DNA of 9,995 nt from BM707 sp041592975 (GTDB taxonomy: Bacteria; Desulfobacterota; Desulfuromonadia; Desulfuromonadales; UBA2294). The notes under the pieces were generated by a model. It did not search any database, had not been told where the DNA came from, and saw nothing but the letters and a program-made list of their open reading frames with translations. The position numbers and the translations under genes are program-made. Shown here piece after piece: positions 1 through 6,942 of the stretch. The number at the start of each line of letters is the position of its first letter. Within the stretch, counting starts at the first letter, position 1. The DNA lies in contig JBFHOZ010000078.1 of the NCBI GenBank assembly GCA_041592975.1, forward strand, positions 1 through 9,995, in the 5' to 3' direction.

Positions 1-2241
1 ATCGACAACATGCGCACCCAGCTGAAAAAGATGGGGCTCTCCTACGACTGGGACCGGGAATTCGCCACCTGCGACGCCGACTACTACCGCTGGGAGCAGC
101 TGGTGTTCCTGAAAATGATGGAGAAGGGTCTGGCGTACAAGAAGAGCTCCTCGGTCAACTGGTGCCCCGACTGCCAGACGGTGCTCGCCAACGAACAGGT
201 CGAGGACGGCTGCTGCTGGCGCTGCGACAACGACGTGGTGCAGAAGGAGCTGGAGCAGTGGTTCTTCCGGATCACCGACTATGCCGAGGAGCTTCTGGGG
301 TGGATCGACCGCCTCGAGGGGTGGCCGGAGTCGGTGCTGACCATGCAGCGCAACTGGATCGGCAAAAGCATCGGTTGCGAAATCGACTTCAGAATCGACG
401 GCAGCGACGTGAAGATCCGGGTCTTCACCACCCGCCAGGACACCCTTTACGGCGCGACCTTCATGAGCCTGGCCCCGGAACACCCGATGGCCCGGAAACT
501 GGCCGTGGGGGAGCAGAAGGAGGCTGTCGAGAGCTTTATCGCCAGGGTCGCCAGGCAGGACAAGGCCAAGCGCACCAGTGACGACTACGAGAAAGAGGGG
601 GTCTTCACCGGCAGCTACTGCATCAACCCGGTCAGCGGGCGGAGGATGCCGGTCTATGTCGCCAATTTCGTCCTCATGGACTACGGCACCGGTGCCGTTA
701 TGGCCGTGCCGACCCATGATCAGCGCGATTTCGAATTCGCCCGGAAGTACGATCTGCCGCTGGTGGTCGTCATCCAGCCGCCAGAGGCGCTCGATCCGGC
801 AACGATGACCGAGGCCTGGACCGGGCCCGGGTGCATGGCCAACTCGGACCGGTTCGACGGTCTGGACAACGAGTCCGCCAAGGAGAAAATCGCCGACTAT
901 CTCGAAGCCGAAGGGATCGGCAAGAAGGCGGTCAACTTCCGGCTGCGCGACTGGGGCGTCTCCCGGCAGCGCTACTGGGGGACACCGATCCCGGTGATCT
1001 ATTGCGGCGCCTGCGGTGTTGTGCCGGTGCCGGAAAAGGATCTGCCGGTTGTCCTGCCGACCGACGTCAGTTTCACCGGCGAGGGGGGGAGCCCGCTCGC
1101 GGCGCTCGATTCCTTCGTCAGTGTCGACTGTCCGAAGTGCGGCAAGGCGGCGCGGCGCGAGACCGACACCTTCGACACCTTTGTCGAGAGCTCCTGGTAT
1201 TTTGCCCGCTATGCCTGCGCCGATTATGATCGCGGCGTGCTCGACAAGGCGAAGGCGGAGTACTGGATGCCGGTCGATCAGTATATCGGCGGCGTCGAGC
1301 ATGCCGTCATGCACCTGCTCTATGCCCGCTTTTTCACCAAAATCCTCCGTGATCTCGGCCTGATGGATGTCGACGAGCCGTTTATCAACCTGCTGACCCA
1401 GGGGATGGTCTGCATGGAGACCAAGTCCTGCCCCGAACATGGCTGGCTCTACCCCGAAGAGGTTGTCGACGGCCAGTGCGCCAAGTGCAGTCAGAAGGTG
1501 GCGACCGGCCGTAACGAGAAGATGAGCAAGTCGAAAAAGAACGTCGTCGATCCGGATCACCTGATCGCGCGCTATGGCGCCGACACCGCGCGTATGTTCT
1601 CGCTGTTCGCCTCGCCGCCGGAAAAGGACCTCGAATGGAACGAGCAGGGGGTCGAGGGGTGCTACCGCTTCCTCAATCGCGTCTGGCGGGCGGTTTTCGA
1701 CAATCTCGAGCTGATCAGGGACGTCCCCCCGGCGACCTCAGCCGAGGGGAAAGGCGTCGAGCTGCGACGGGTCGTTCACCGGACCATCAGGAAGGTGACC
1801 GAGGACATCGACGGGCGCTTCCATTTCAACACGGCGATCGCCGCCATCATGGAACTGGTCAATGCCATCTACCTGTTCGATGAAAAGAGGGAGCATCCGG
1901 AGGTCATGCGTGAGGCACTGGAGACCGTGGTGACGCTGCTGACTCCGTTCGTGCCCCATATCGCCGAAGAGATGTGGGGAGAACTCGGACATGCCTCCCG
2001 GCTGTCGACCGGGCGCTGGCCTTCATGGGACGAGGCGGCGCTGGTCGAGGAGAACATCCTGATCGTCGTCCAGGTGAACGGCAAGGTGCGCGGCAAGGTG
2101 ACCGTTGCCGCCGATGCGACCAGCGAGGCGGTGGAGAAGGCCGCCCTGGAAGATCCGAACGTGGCGCGCTTCATCGCCGACAAGACCGTGCGCAAGGTGA
2201 TTGTCGTTCCCGGACGCCTGGTCAACGTGGTGGCGACGTGA
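1..2241 (+). CDS. leuS: Leucyl-tRNA synthetase, 5'-truncated by the window
   Basis: Class I aminoacyl-tRNA synthetase that charges tRNA-Leu with leucine in the cytoplasm and hydrolyses mischarged tRNA in its CP1 editing domain. The frame is open from base 1, so the gene begins upstream; the HIGH motif and roughly 80-100 N-terminal residues are missing, and 743 residues follow the first ATG at 10. Seen in order: a first zinc site (CPDC at 163-174, CWRC at 214-225); editing-domain motifs TTRQDTLYGAT (near 427-459) and GTGAVMAVPTHDQRD (near 685-729); a second Cys pair set (CGAC 1003-1014, CPKC 1129-1140); WYFARY; an additional CPEH/CAKC pair set at 1429-1488; KMSKS at 1519-1533; the anticodon-binding region; and a C-terminal VNGKVRGK motif near 2074-2097. 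The last four bases overlap the lptE start. No internal break is seen, and the identification is essentially certain. Confidence 0.98.
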   Translation: MDNMRTQLKKMGLSYDWDREFATCDADYYRWEQLVFLKMMEKGLAYKKSSSVNWCPDCQTVLANEQVEDGCCWRCDNDVVQKELEQWFFRITDYAEELLGWIDRLEGWPESVLTMQRNWIGKSIGCEIDFRIDGSDVKIRVFTTRQDTLYGATFMSLAPEHPMARKLAVGEQKEAVESFIARVARQDKAKRTSDDYEKEGVFTGSYCINPVSGRRMPVYVANFVLMDYGTGAVMAVPTHDQRDFEFARKYDLPLVVVIQPPEALDPATMTEAWTGPGCMANSDRFDGLDNESAKEKIADYLEAEGIGKKAVNFRLRDWGVSRQRYWGTPIPVIYCGACGVVPVPEKDLPVVLPTDVSFTGEGGSPLAALDSFVSVDCPKCGKAARRETDTFDTFVESSWYFARYACADYDRGVLDKAKAEYWMPVDQYIGGVEHAVMHLLYARFFTKILRDLGLMDVDEPFINLLTQGMVCMETKSCPEHGWLYPEEVVDGQCAKCSQKVATGRNEKMSKSKKNVVDPDHLIARYGADTARMFSLFASPPEKDLEWNEQGVEGCYRFLNRVWRAVFDNLELIRDVPPATSAEGKGVELRRVVHRTIRKVTEDIDGRFHFNTAIAAIMELVNAIYLFDEKREHPEVMREALETVVTLLTPFVPHIAEEMWGELGHASRLSTGRWPSWDEAALVEENILIVVQVNGKVRGKVTVAADATSEAVEKAALEDPNVARFIADKTVRKVIVVPGRLVNVVAT

Positions 2242-2765
2242 ACCGATTAGCCCCTCTGTTTCTGATGGTCGTCATGGTCGCGACGGGTTGCGGTTACCGG
2301 TTCGCCGGCGAAGCCATCGATCTGCCGGGAGGCGTTCAGAAGGTGCGCGTCGAACTCTTCGCGAACCGGACGCAGGAACCGTATCTCGACACCCTGGCCA
2401 CCGGAAGTGTCATCGAACGCCTGATGCGCCTGCACAACGTCGAGATCGTCGAATCGCCGGATGCTGCCGATGCGGTGCTCGACGGAGAGGTGCTGCAGTA
2501 TTCGATCAGCGCATCGGCGTACGACGCCGGTGATGCCATCCAGTCCTACCGCGTAACCATGAGGGTCGCGGCGACGCTGACACGGGTCTCCGACGGCAGG
2601 TTCCTGTGGCGCGGCGAGGCGGTGCGCTTCGAAGACTTCGTCAGCGCCGGTGTCGACATCACCACCCAGGAGGGGCTTGAGTCCGAGGCGCGCAAGCGTG
2701 CCGCCGATCGTATCGCGGAAGACCTGTCATGGCAGATGGCGACCGGCTTCGGAGCGCCTGAATGA
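2238..2765 (+). CDS. lptE: LPS-assembly lipoprotein LptE-like
   Basis: Predicted outer-membrane lipoprotein of 175 residues. In the LptE family it forms the plug of the LptD barrel that inserts lipopolysaccharide into the outer leaflet. The chosen start is GTG at 2238, overlapping the leuS stop as GTGA. It gives a short basic N-terminus, a hydrophobic stretch (APLFLMVVMVATG) and Cys18 as the lipidation site in a VATGC lipobox. The residue after Cys is Gly, so there is no inner-membrane retention signal. CGYRF right after the lipobox and the later FANRT, LDGEV and WRGEA segments are typical of the family. In-frame ATGs at 2265 and 2274 would cut into the signal peptide, and a much longer frame from 1974 only overlaps leuS. 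The leuS-lptE-holA order is also known from E. coli, which supports the call. The Shine-Dalgarno is weak, so translational coupling to leuS is likely (inference). Confidence 0.9.
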   Translation: MNRLAPLFLMVVMVATGCGYRFAGEAIDLPGGVQKVRVELFANRTQEPYLDTLATGSVIERLMRLHNVEIVESPDAADAVLDGEVLQYSISASAYDAGDAIQSYRVTMRVAATLTRVSDGRFLWRGEAVRFEDFVSAGVDITTQEGLESEARKRAADRIAEDLSWQMATGFGAPE

Positions 2766-3760
2766 CCCCGGGCGAGCTGTTGAAAGCGATCCGCGACCAG
2801 AGGATCCCCGGACTGGTTTATCTTTTCGGAACGGAAAAGTTCTTTATCGAGCGCTCTCTCCGCCAGATCACCGATGCGGTTGTTGCCGCGGACGCTCGCG
2901 ACTTCAACCTGCAGGTCTTTCACGCCAAGGAGTTCCGGGTCGACGACCTGCTCGACAGTGTCCGCACCCTGCCGGTCTTCGCCCCCCGACGCCTGGTCGT
3001 CGTCAAGGACGCCGACAAGCTTTCGGCGGGCGACCTGGACGACTTGTCCGCATACGTCGCCGATCCCGTCGCCGAGACCTGCCTCGTCTTCGTCGGGGAA
3101 AAGGTCGACCGCCGCAAGAAGTTTTTCCAGGCGTTTCAGAAGGCGGGGGCGCTGGTCGAGCACAAGGGTCTTTACGACAACCAGATCCCGGCCTTTGTCA
3201 GGGAGCAGGCGGCGGCTTCCGGATTCAGCTTTACCGAGGATGCCATGGCGCTGTTTTGCCGCCGCTCCGGAACCAGCCTGCAGGAGATCGACGGCGAGCT
3301 GCAGAAGCTTTTCCAGTATCTCGGCGAGAACCGACTCGTCGATGTCGCCGACGTGCGGGAGATTGTCTCCGACACGCGCGTCGACTCGATCTTCGACATG
3401 GTCAACGCCATCGGCCGGCGCGACGCCGGCGATGCTCTCCGGCTGCTCCGCCGGCTGCTCGACGAAGGGGTTGCTCCGCTGCTGCTGCTGAGCATGCTGA
3501 CGCGTCATTTCCGCCAGCTCTGGATGTCGCGGGAGCTGCTCGACACCGGCGTCGGCCGAAAGGATATTTCCAAGAGAATCGGGGTGAATCCCTACTTCAT
3601 CGACGGACTGATCGCCCAGGCGAAACTGTTCGGGCACCAGCATTATCGCCGCTCGTTCGAGCTGTTCCTGTCGACCGATATCGCTTTGAAGTCGACCGGC
3701 GGTAATCCCGGGGCGCTGCTCGAGGAGCTGCTGCTTGAAATTTCCGGATTTGACGCTTAA
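2762..3760 (+). CDS. holA: DNA polymerase III delta subunit
   Basis: Delta subunit of the clamp-loader complex, which opens the beta sliding clamp and loads it on primed DNA. Its 332 residues match the usual length of about 330-345. Family features visible are the N-terminal YLFGTEKFFIER segment, a region near residues 57-105 with RTLPVFAPRRLVVVKDAD, the DLSAYVADP and LVFVGEKVDRRKKFF stretches, and the C-terminal collar-like helices with DSIFDMVNAIGRRD and LLSMLTRHFRQLW. No Walker A motif is seen, as expected for delta, which is an AAA+-fold protein that does not bind ATP. The ATG overlaps the lptE stop (ATGA) and GGAG at 2751-2754 gives a well-placed ribosome binding site seven bases upstream. 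It is likely cotranscribed with leuS and lptE. Confidence 0.95.
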   Translation: MTPGELLKAIRDQRIPGLVYLFGTEKFFIERSLRQITDAVVAADARDFNLQVFHAKEFRVDDLLDSVRTLPVFAPRRLVVVKDADKLSAGDLDDLSAYVADPVAETCLVFVGEKVDRRKKFFQAFQKAGALVEHKGLYDNQIPAFVREQAAASGFSFTEDAMALFCRRSGTSLQEIDGELQKLFQYLGENRLVDVADVREIVSDTRVDSIFDMVNAIGRRDAGDALRLLRRLLDEGVAPLLLLSMLTRHFRQLWMSRELLDTGVGRKDISKRIGVNPYFIDGLIAQAKLFGHQHYRRSFELFLSTDIALKSTGGNPGALLEELLLEISGFDA

Positions 3761-3808
3761 CTTTCTAGTGCGACCTGAGTCCTTCGATCTGTTTCCGGGA
3801 GTCGTGCC

Positions 3809-4303
3809 ATGAAAATAGTCATACCAAAAACCCTGAGCGCGGTACTGGTCTCGATTCTGGTCCTGCAGCTTGCCGGCTGCGGCACCATCCTGTACCCGGA
3901 GCGCCGCGGGCAGACCAGGGGGGACATCGATCCGGGTGTTGCCGTGCTCGACGGAATCGGGTTGCTTTTTTTCCTGATCCCGGGGATCGCGGCGTATATC
4001 GTCGATTTCAATACCGGCGCCATTTACCTGCCGCCGGGAAAGTCCTCTGAGCAGCGCCTGCGCGAACTTAAGGGGAGTGGTCTCCGCCTGAAGGAAGAGA
4101 AGGGGCGCAGGGTGGTCTATTTCGACGCCGGAACCATGACGCCGGCTCGATTCGAGTCGACTGTCCGGGCCGTTTCCGGAACCGGGTTCTCTCTCGATGA
4201 TCCGGAGCTCGAGGTCTACCGCTTCGGCCAGGCGTCGAAACTGCACGCGAATTTCGACAGGTTTGATACGGGGAAAGAGGGGAGCGCCCAGCACTTTCAC
4301 TGA
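3809..4303 (+). CDS. Uncharacterised lipoprotein with a YPERRGQ-type core
   Basis: A 164-residue predicted lipoprotein of unknown function. Residues 1-23 form a signal peptide: KTL, then a hydrophobic core, then the lipobox LAGC with Cys24 as the lipidation site. Gly follows Cys, compatible with outer-membrane sorting. The mature protein starts with TILYPERRGQ, continues with a GDIDPGVAVLDGIGL segment, and has a second hydrophobic stretch (about residues 50-68, GLLFFLIPGIAAYIVDF) ending in TGAIYLP. The C-terminal 90 residues are soluble and charged. I recall similar short proteins in Pseudomonas and other proteobacteria, annotated hypothetical, so the conserved part appears to be the first 70 residues (recall, not a search). 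The gene starts 48 bp after holA, with GGGA at 3798-3801 as a plausible ribosome binding site, and ends 25 bp before a strong terminator. It is probably the last gene of the leuS transcript. Confidence 0.85.
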   Translation: MKIVIPKTLSAVLVSILVLQLAGCGTILYPERRGQTRGDIDPGVAVLDGIGLLFFLIPGIAAYIVDFNTGAIYLPPGKSSEQRLRELKGSGLRLKEEKGRRVVYFDAGTMTPARFESTVRAVSGTGFSLDDPELEVYRFGQASKLHANFDRFDTGKEGSAQHFH

Positions 4304-4328
4304 GCGACCACGGTCAGATTGTGGGACA

Positions 4329-4366
4329 AATAAAAGGGGCCTGAATGTGATCAGGCCCCTTTTATT
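4329..4366. terminator. Strong bidirectional intrinsic terminator
   Basis: A perfect 16-bp stem (4329-4344 with 4351-4366), core AAAAGGGGCCTGA / TCAGGCCCCTTTT, closes a 6-base loop. The GC core is flanked by A-runs and T-runs, so on either strand the hairpin is followed by U-rich RNA. It sits between the convergent lipoprotein gene (+, stop at 4303) and rpsT (-, stop at 4383) and can terminate both transcripts. Confidence 0.93.
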
Positions 4367-4382
4367 CATGCTGCTGACAAGA

Positions 4383-4646
4383 TCAGGCGATGGTGTTCAC
4401 CAGTCTGTTCAGGCGGGAGATCTTCCGGCTGGCTGTCGCCTTGTGAATGACTCCCTTGCTGGACGCTTTGTCAATGTAAGGGACGGCGACCTTCAGGGCC
4501 GCATCGGCCTCTTCCTTGTTGCCGTTGGCGACGGCGGTGCGGACGTTCTTGACGAAGGTGCGCATGGTCGAGCGGATGTGGGTATTGCGGGCGCTGCGAA
4601 TCGCGTTCTGGCGATTTCTCTTGATAGCTGACTTGTGATTGGCCAC
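4383..4646 (-). CDS. rpsT: 30S ribosomal protein S20
   Basis: Small, very basic 16S rRNA-binding protein of the 30S subunit, 87 residues. It opens with the family hallmark ANHKSAIKRNRQ and continues with Arg/Lys-rich helices (RSTMRTFVKNVRTAV) and the conserved C-terminal KGVIHKATASRKISRL. The start chosen is GTG at 4646-4644, because it places ANHKSAIKR directly after the initiator, and a strong GGAGG (complement of 4653-4657) lies six bases upstream. A longer frame reaching an ATG at 4697 would add 17 residues foreign to S20 and would overlap the promoter -10 element. A non-ATG start recalls E. coli rpsT, where a UUG start is linked to autoregulation; whether this GTG plays a similar role is inference. 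The gene is monocistronic, with its own promoter and a terminator 17 bp past the stop. Confidence 0.97.
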   Translation of the reverse strand: MANHKSAIKRNRQNAIRSARNTHIRSTMRTFVKNVRTAVANGNKEEADAALKVAVPYIDKASSKGVIHKATASRKISRLNRLVNTIA

Positions 4647-4687
4647 AGTATTCCTCCGGGAATGAAGAGTTTGTTTGACGGAGCGTA

Positions 4688-4716
4688 CTTTTATCACCGC
4701 ACTGGCCTGCAGTCAA
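4688..4716 (-). promoter_or_regulatory. Sigma-70-type promoter of rpsT
   Basis: Read on the minus strand, TTGACT (4716-4711) and TAAAAG (4693-4688) are separated by 17 bases. The -35 matches 5 of 6 consensus positions and the -10 matches 4 of 6. The 24 bases upstream of the -35 (4717-4740) are AT-rich and could act as an UP element, as is common for ribosomal protein genes. Predicted transcription start is near 4681, giving a leader of about 35 nt before the GTG. Confidence 0.75.
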
Positions 4717-4762
4717 GTTAAAATGAACTAATTGAAATAACAGAGGACGCTTAAACAAAGGG

Positions 4763-4774
4763 TTTGCCGGCAAA
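4763..4774. repeat. 12-bp perfect palindrome in the rpsT-murJ spacer
   Basis: TTTGCCGGCAAA reads the same on both strands. It is framed by AAAG (4757-4760) and CTTT (4777-4780), giving an interrupted longer dyad. It lies about 47 bp upstream of the rpsT -35 element and about 105 bp upstream of murJ. It could be a protein-binding site for either divergent gene; its function is unknown. Confidence 0.35.
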
Positions 4775-4791
4775 AACTTTTGGATTAAAAA
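4764..4791 (+). promoter_or_regulatory. Possible murJ promoter (weak)
   Basis: TTGCCG (4764-4769), a 16-base spacer and TAAAAA (4786-4791) make a loose sigma-70 match on the plus strand within the AT-rich part of the divergent spacer. The -35 overlaps the 12-bp palindrome. An alternative -10, TATGAT at 4863-4868, has no -35 partner at proper spacing. A GC-rich hairpin (GGACGC 4811-4816 with GCGTCC 4829-4834) would lie in the leader. The call is tentative. Confidence 0.25.
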
Positions 4792-4879
4792 AAAATAATC
4801 ACCTGATTGAGGACGCCTGCGCGGTGGCGCGTCCGTGAAAAGCATTGCGACACACAGGGCCGTATGATAAATCAGTGTG

Positions 4880-6445
4880 ATGTCTGAAAAGGGTCGCATA
4901 GCCAGAGCCACCGGTACGATGGGGGCAGCAACCGGGTTGAGTCGAATCTTCGGCCTGATCCGCGATATGGTCGTCGCCAATCTTTTCGGCGCCGGATTCG
5001 TCACCGATGCCTTTTTCATGGCGTTCACCATCCCCAATCTGTTGCGGCGTTTCTTTGCCGAGGGGTCGCTGACCGCCGCCTTCGTACCGACATTTTCCGA
5101 CGTCTATCACAAACAGGGAGAACGCGAAGCGCAGCGGGTCGCTTCAATCTGCTTCACGCTGCTGTTGATCGTCATGGGGATCGTCACCGTTGCCGGCGTT
5201 CTGGCATCGCCGCTGGTCGTCAGGCTGATCGGTTACGGCTTCGAGAGCGTCCCGGGGAAGCTGGCGCTTACCGACAATCTCAACCGGACGATGTTCCCCT
5301 ACATTTTTTTCGTCTCCCTGCTCGCGCTGGCGACGGGCATTCTCAATGTCCGGGGGCATTTCTTCATGCCGTCCTTCTCCCCGGTGCTGCTCAACCTGGC
5401 GATGATCGGCTGCGCCATCTTTCTGTCACCGATGTTCGAGGAGCCGATCTTTTCTCTGGCGGCCGGCGTCCTGTTGGGCGGCGTCCTGCAACTCATGTTG
5501 CAGTTTCCGCTGCTGTTCCGCTTCGGCTACAGCCTCAGGCCGTCGTTCGCCTTCGGACATCCGGCGATCCGGCAGATCGCGGTACTGATGCTCCCCGGAA
5601 TCGCCGGCGTGGCGATCTACCAGATCAACGTCGTCGTCACCCGGCTCATGGCCTCTTTCCTGCCGGAAGGGGCGGTCTCCTACCTTTACTACGGACAGCG
5701 ACTGTTCGAATTCCCCCAGGGGATCATCATCGCATCCCTTGCCCAGGCGGTGCTGCCGGCTATGAGCCGGCAGATGGCCGCGGAGGATATCGACGGCTTC
5801 AAGGACTCGCTGCACTACTCCTTCGAACTGCTTTTAGTGCTGATCCTCCCGGCGACGGTCGGCCTGATGCTCTGCGCGGTGCCGGTCTATTCGGTCTTCT
5901 TCATGGGGGGCGAATTCGCCTTCGAGGCGGTCCGTCAATCGGGCCTGGCGCTGGTCGCCTACGCCCCGGGGCTGCTCTGCGTCGGCCTGAGCCGGGTGGT
6001 GGTGCCGGCCTTCTACGCGATGAAGGATACCCGCACGCCGGTCTGGGTCTCGTTCTGGACGCTGCTGGTCAATGCCGGGCTCGGGCTGTTGCTGATGCAG
6101 TTCTGGGCGCATGTCGGCCTCGCCATCGCCCTGACGCTGGCGTCGCTTTTCAATGCCGGCGCCCTTCTCTGGCTGCTGCGCGGCCGGATCGGGGAACTGC
6201 GCTTGCGGACGCTGGCGCAGTCGCTGGCGAAGATCCTGCCGGCAGTGGCGATCATGGGGGCTGCCGTCTGGACGGTGCTGCAGGCCGGCAACTGGGGGGA
6301 GAATCAGGAGCGGATCGTCAATGCCGTGATCCTTGCGTCCGCCATCTTTTCCGGCGGTCTTGTGTACCTGGCGGTCTGCCGGATGTTCGGGGTGAGCGCC
6401 ATGAAGGAGATCGGTGCTATACTGCACAGAAAGAGGTCGCAATGA
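4880..6445 (+). CDS. murJ: Lipid II flippase MurJ
   Basis: Polytopic inner-membrane protein of the MVF/MOP superfamily that flips the peptidoglycan precursor lipid II to the periplasmic face. Its 521 residues fit the usual 500-530, and hydrophobic segments run through the whole protein, consistent with about 14 helices. The N-terminus is highly typical: SRIFGLIRDMVVANLFGAG, then TDAFFMAFTIPNLLRRFFAEG and SLTAAFVPTF, with the conserved Arg and charged residues of the central cavity. NRTMFPYIFFVSLLALATGILN and YYGQRLFEFPQGI are also family signatures. ATG 4880 is chosen (MSEKGRIARA); a GTG codon immediately before it (4877) is an equally possible start, and an in-frame TAA at 4868 excludes anything longer. 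There is no clear Shine-Dalgarno. It is transcribed divergently from rpsT, and its stop overlaps the ogt ATG. Confidence 0.96.
   Translation: MSEKGRIARATGTMGAATGLSRIFGLIRDMVVANLFGAGFVTDAFFMAFTIPNLLRRFFAEGSLTAAFVPTFSDVYHKQGEREAQRVASICFTLLLIVMGIVTVAGVLASPLVVRLIGYGFESVPGKLALTDNLNRTMFPYIFFVSLLALATGILNVRGHFFMPSFSPVLLNLAMIGCAIFLSPMFEEPIFSLAAGVLLGGVLQLMLQFPLLFRFGYSLRPSFAFGHPAIRQIAVLMLPGIAGVAIYQINVVVTRLMASFLPEGAVSYLYYGQRLFEFPQGIIIASLAQAVLPAMSRQMAAEDIDGFKDSLHYSFELLLVLILPATVGLMLCAVPVYSVFFMGGEFAFEAVRQSGLALVAYAPGLLCVGLSRVVVPAFYAMKDTRTPVWVSFWTLLVNAGLGLLLMQFWAHVGLAIALTLASLFNAGALLWLLRGRIGELRLRTLAQSLAKILPAVAIMGAAVWTVLQAGNWGENQERIVNAVILASAIFSGGLVYLAVCRMFGVSAMKEIGAILHRKRSQ
6415..6423 (+). promoter_or_regulatory. 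Possible extended -10 element ahead of ogt
   Basis: TGCTATACT inside the last codons of murJ matches the extended -10 pattern TGnTATAAT at all but one base. No convincing -35 lies 17 bp upstream. A start near 6430 would leave a leader of about 12 nt that still contains the ogt ribosome binding site (AAGAGG, 6431-6436). It could give ogt some expression independent of murJ. This is speculative because the codons are also constrained by murJ. Confidence 0.2.
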
Positions 6446-6942
6446 AATACTGCAGTGATGTCGATACCCCGCTCGGGATTATCCGCGTCGTCGCCGATGA
6501 GGAGGCGATTGTCGCCGTCGGGTTCTCGCCGGGCCGCAACGCCAAGCTGGACAAGGCGGGCCTGGCGGGCGACGAAGGGAGCAGCGAGCTGACGAGAAAG
6601 GCGGCGGCGCAACTAAATGAGTACTTTGCCGGCGTGCGCCAGGTCTTCGATCTTCCGGTCAGCTTCGGCAGGCAGACCCCCTTTGCCCGGCAGATCCTCG
6701 GATGCCTGGCAGGCGTTCCTTACGGAGAACTTCTCACCTACGGGGCGCTGGCCGCGCTGTGCGATCGGCCAAAGGCGGCCCGGGCTGTCGGCCGGGTGAT
6801 GGCGGCCAACCCGATACCGATTATCGTCCCCTGTCACCGTGTCGTCGGCGCGACCGGCAAGATGACCGGGTATTCCGGCGGCGATGGCATCCCGACCAAA
6901 AAATGGCTGCTCGCCTTTGAGGCGGAAAGCAGGGCTAGCTGA
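6442..6942 (+). CDS. ogt: Methylated-DNA--protein-cysteine S-methyltransferase
   Basis: Suicidal DNA repair protein that transfers the alkyl group from O6-alkylguanine (and O4-alkylthymine) in DNA to its own cysteine. Its 166 residues match the Ogt/AGT single-domain class. The active-site PCHRV motif is present with the acceptor at Cys131, preceded by ANPIPIIV. The DNA-binding helix-turn-helix lies around residues 94-120 (YGELLTYGALAAL, then RPKAARAVG with the Arg finger at R114), and GKMTGYSGG follows the active site. There is no N-terminal Ada-type zinc domain, so a regulatory Ada protein is unlikely. The ATG overlaps the murJ stop (ATGA), with AAGAGG five bases upstream, so the two genes are probably cotranscribed. 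The stop overlaps the convergent trmL stop by 8 bp. Confidence 0.95.
   Translation: MKYCSDVDTPLGIIRVVADEEAIVAVGFSPGRNAKLDKAGLAGDEGSSELTRKAAAQLNEYFAGVRQVFDLPVSFGRQTPFARQILGCLAGVPYGELLTYGALAALCDRPKAARAVGRVMAANPIPIIVPCHRVVGATGKMTGYSGGDGIPTKKWLLAFEAESRAS

Noticed and set aside
1974..2237. Longer form of lptE starting at ATG 1974
   Set aside because: The extra 88 residues overlap leuS coding sequence and would bury the lipoprotein signal peptide. The GTG at 2238 puts the signal peptide at the N-terminus.
2546..4369. A 607-codon open frame on the minus strand
   Set aside because: It lies antisense to holA and the lipoprotein gene, starts inside the terminator hairpin, and its Arg/Gln/Asp-rich protein has no recognisable motif. 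Long antisense frames are common in GC-rich coding DNA with few stop codons.
4811..4834. Terminator upstream of murJ
   Set aside because: The hairpin has only a 6-bp stem with a 12-base loop and no T-run on either side, so it does not look like an intrinsic terminator.
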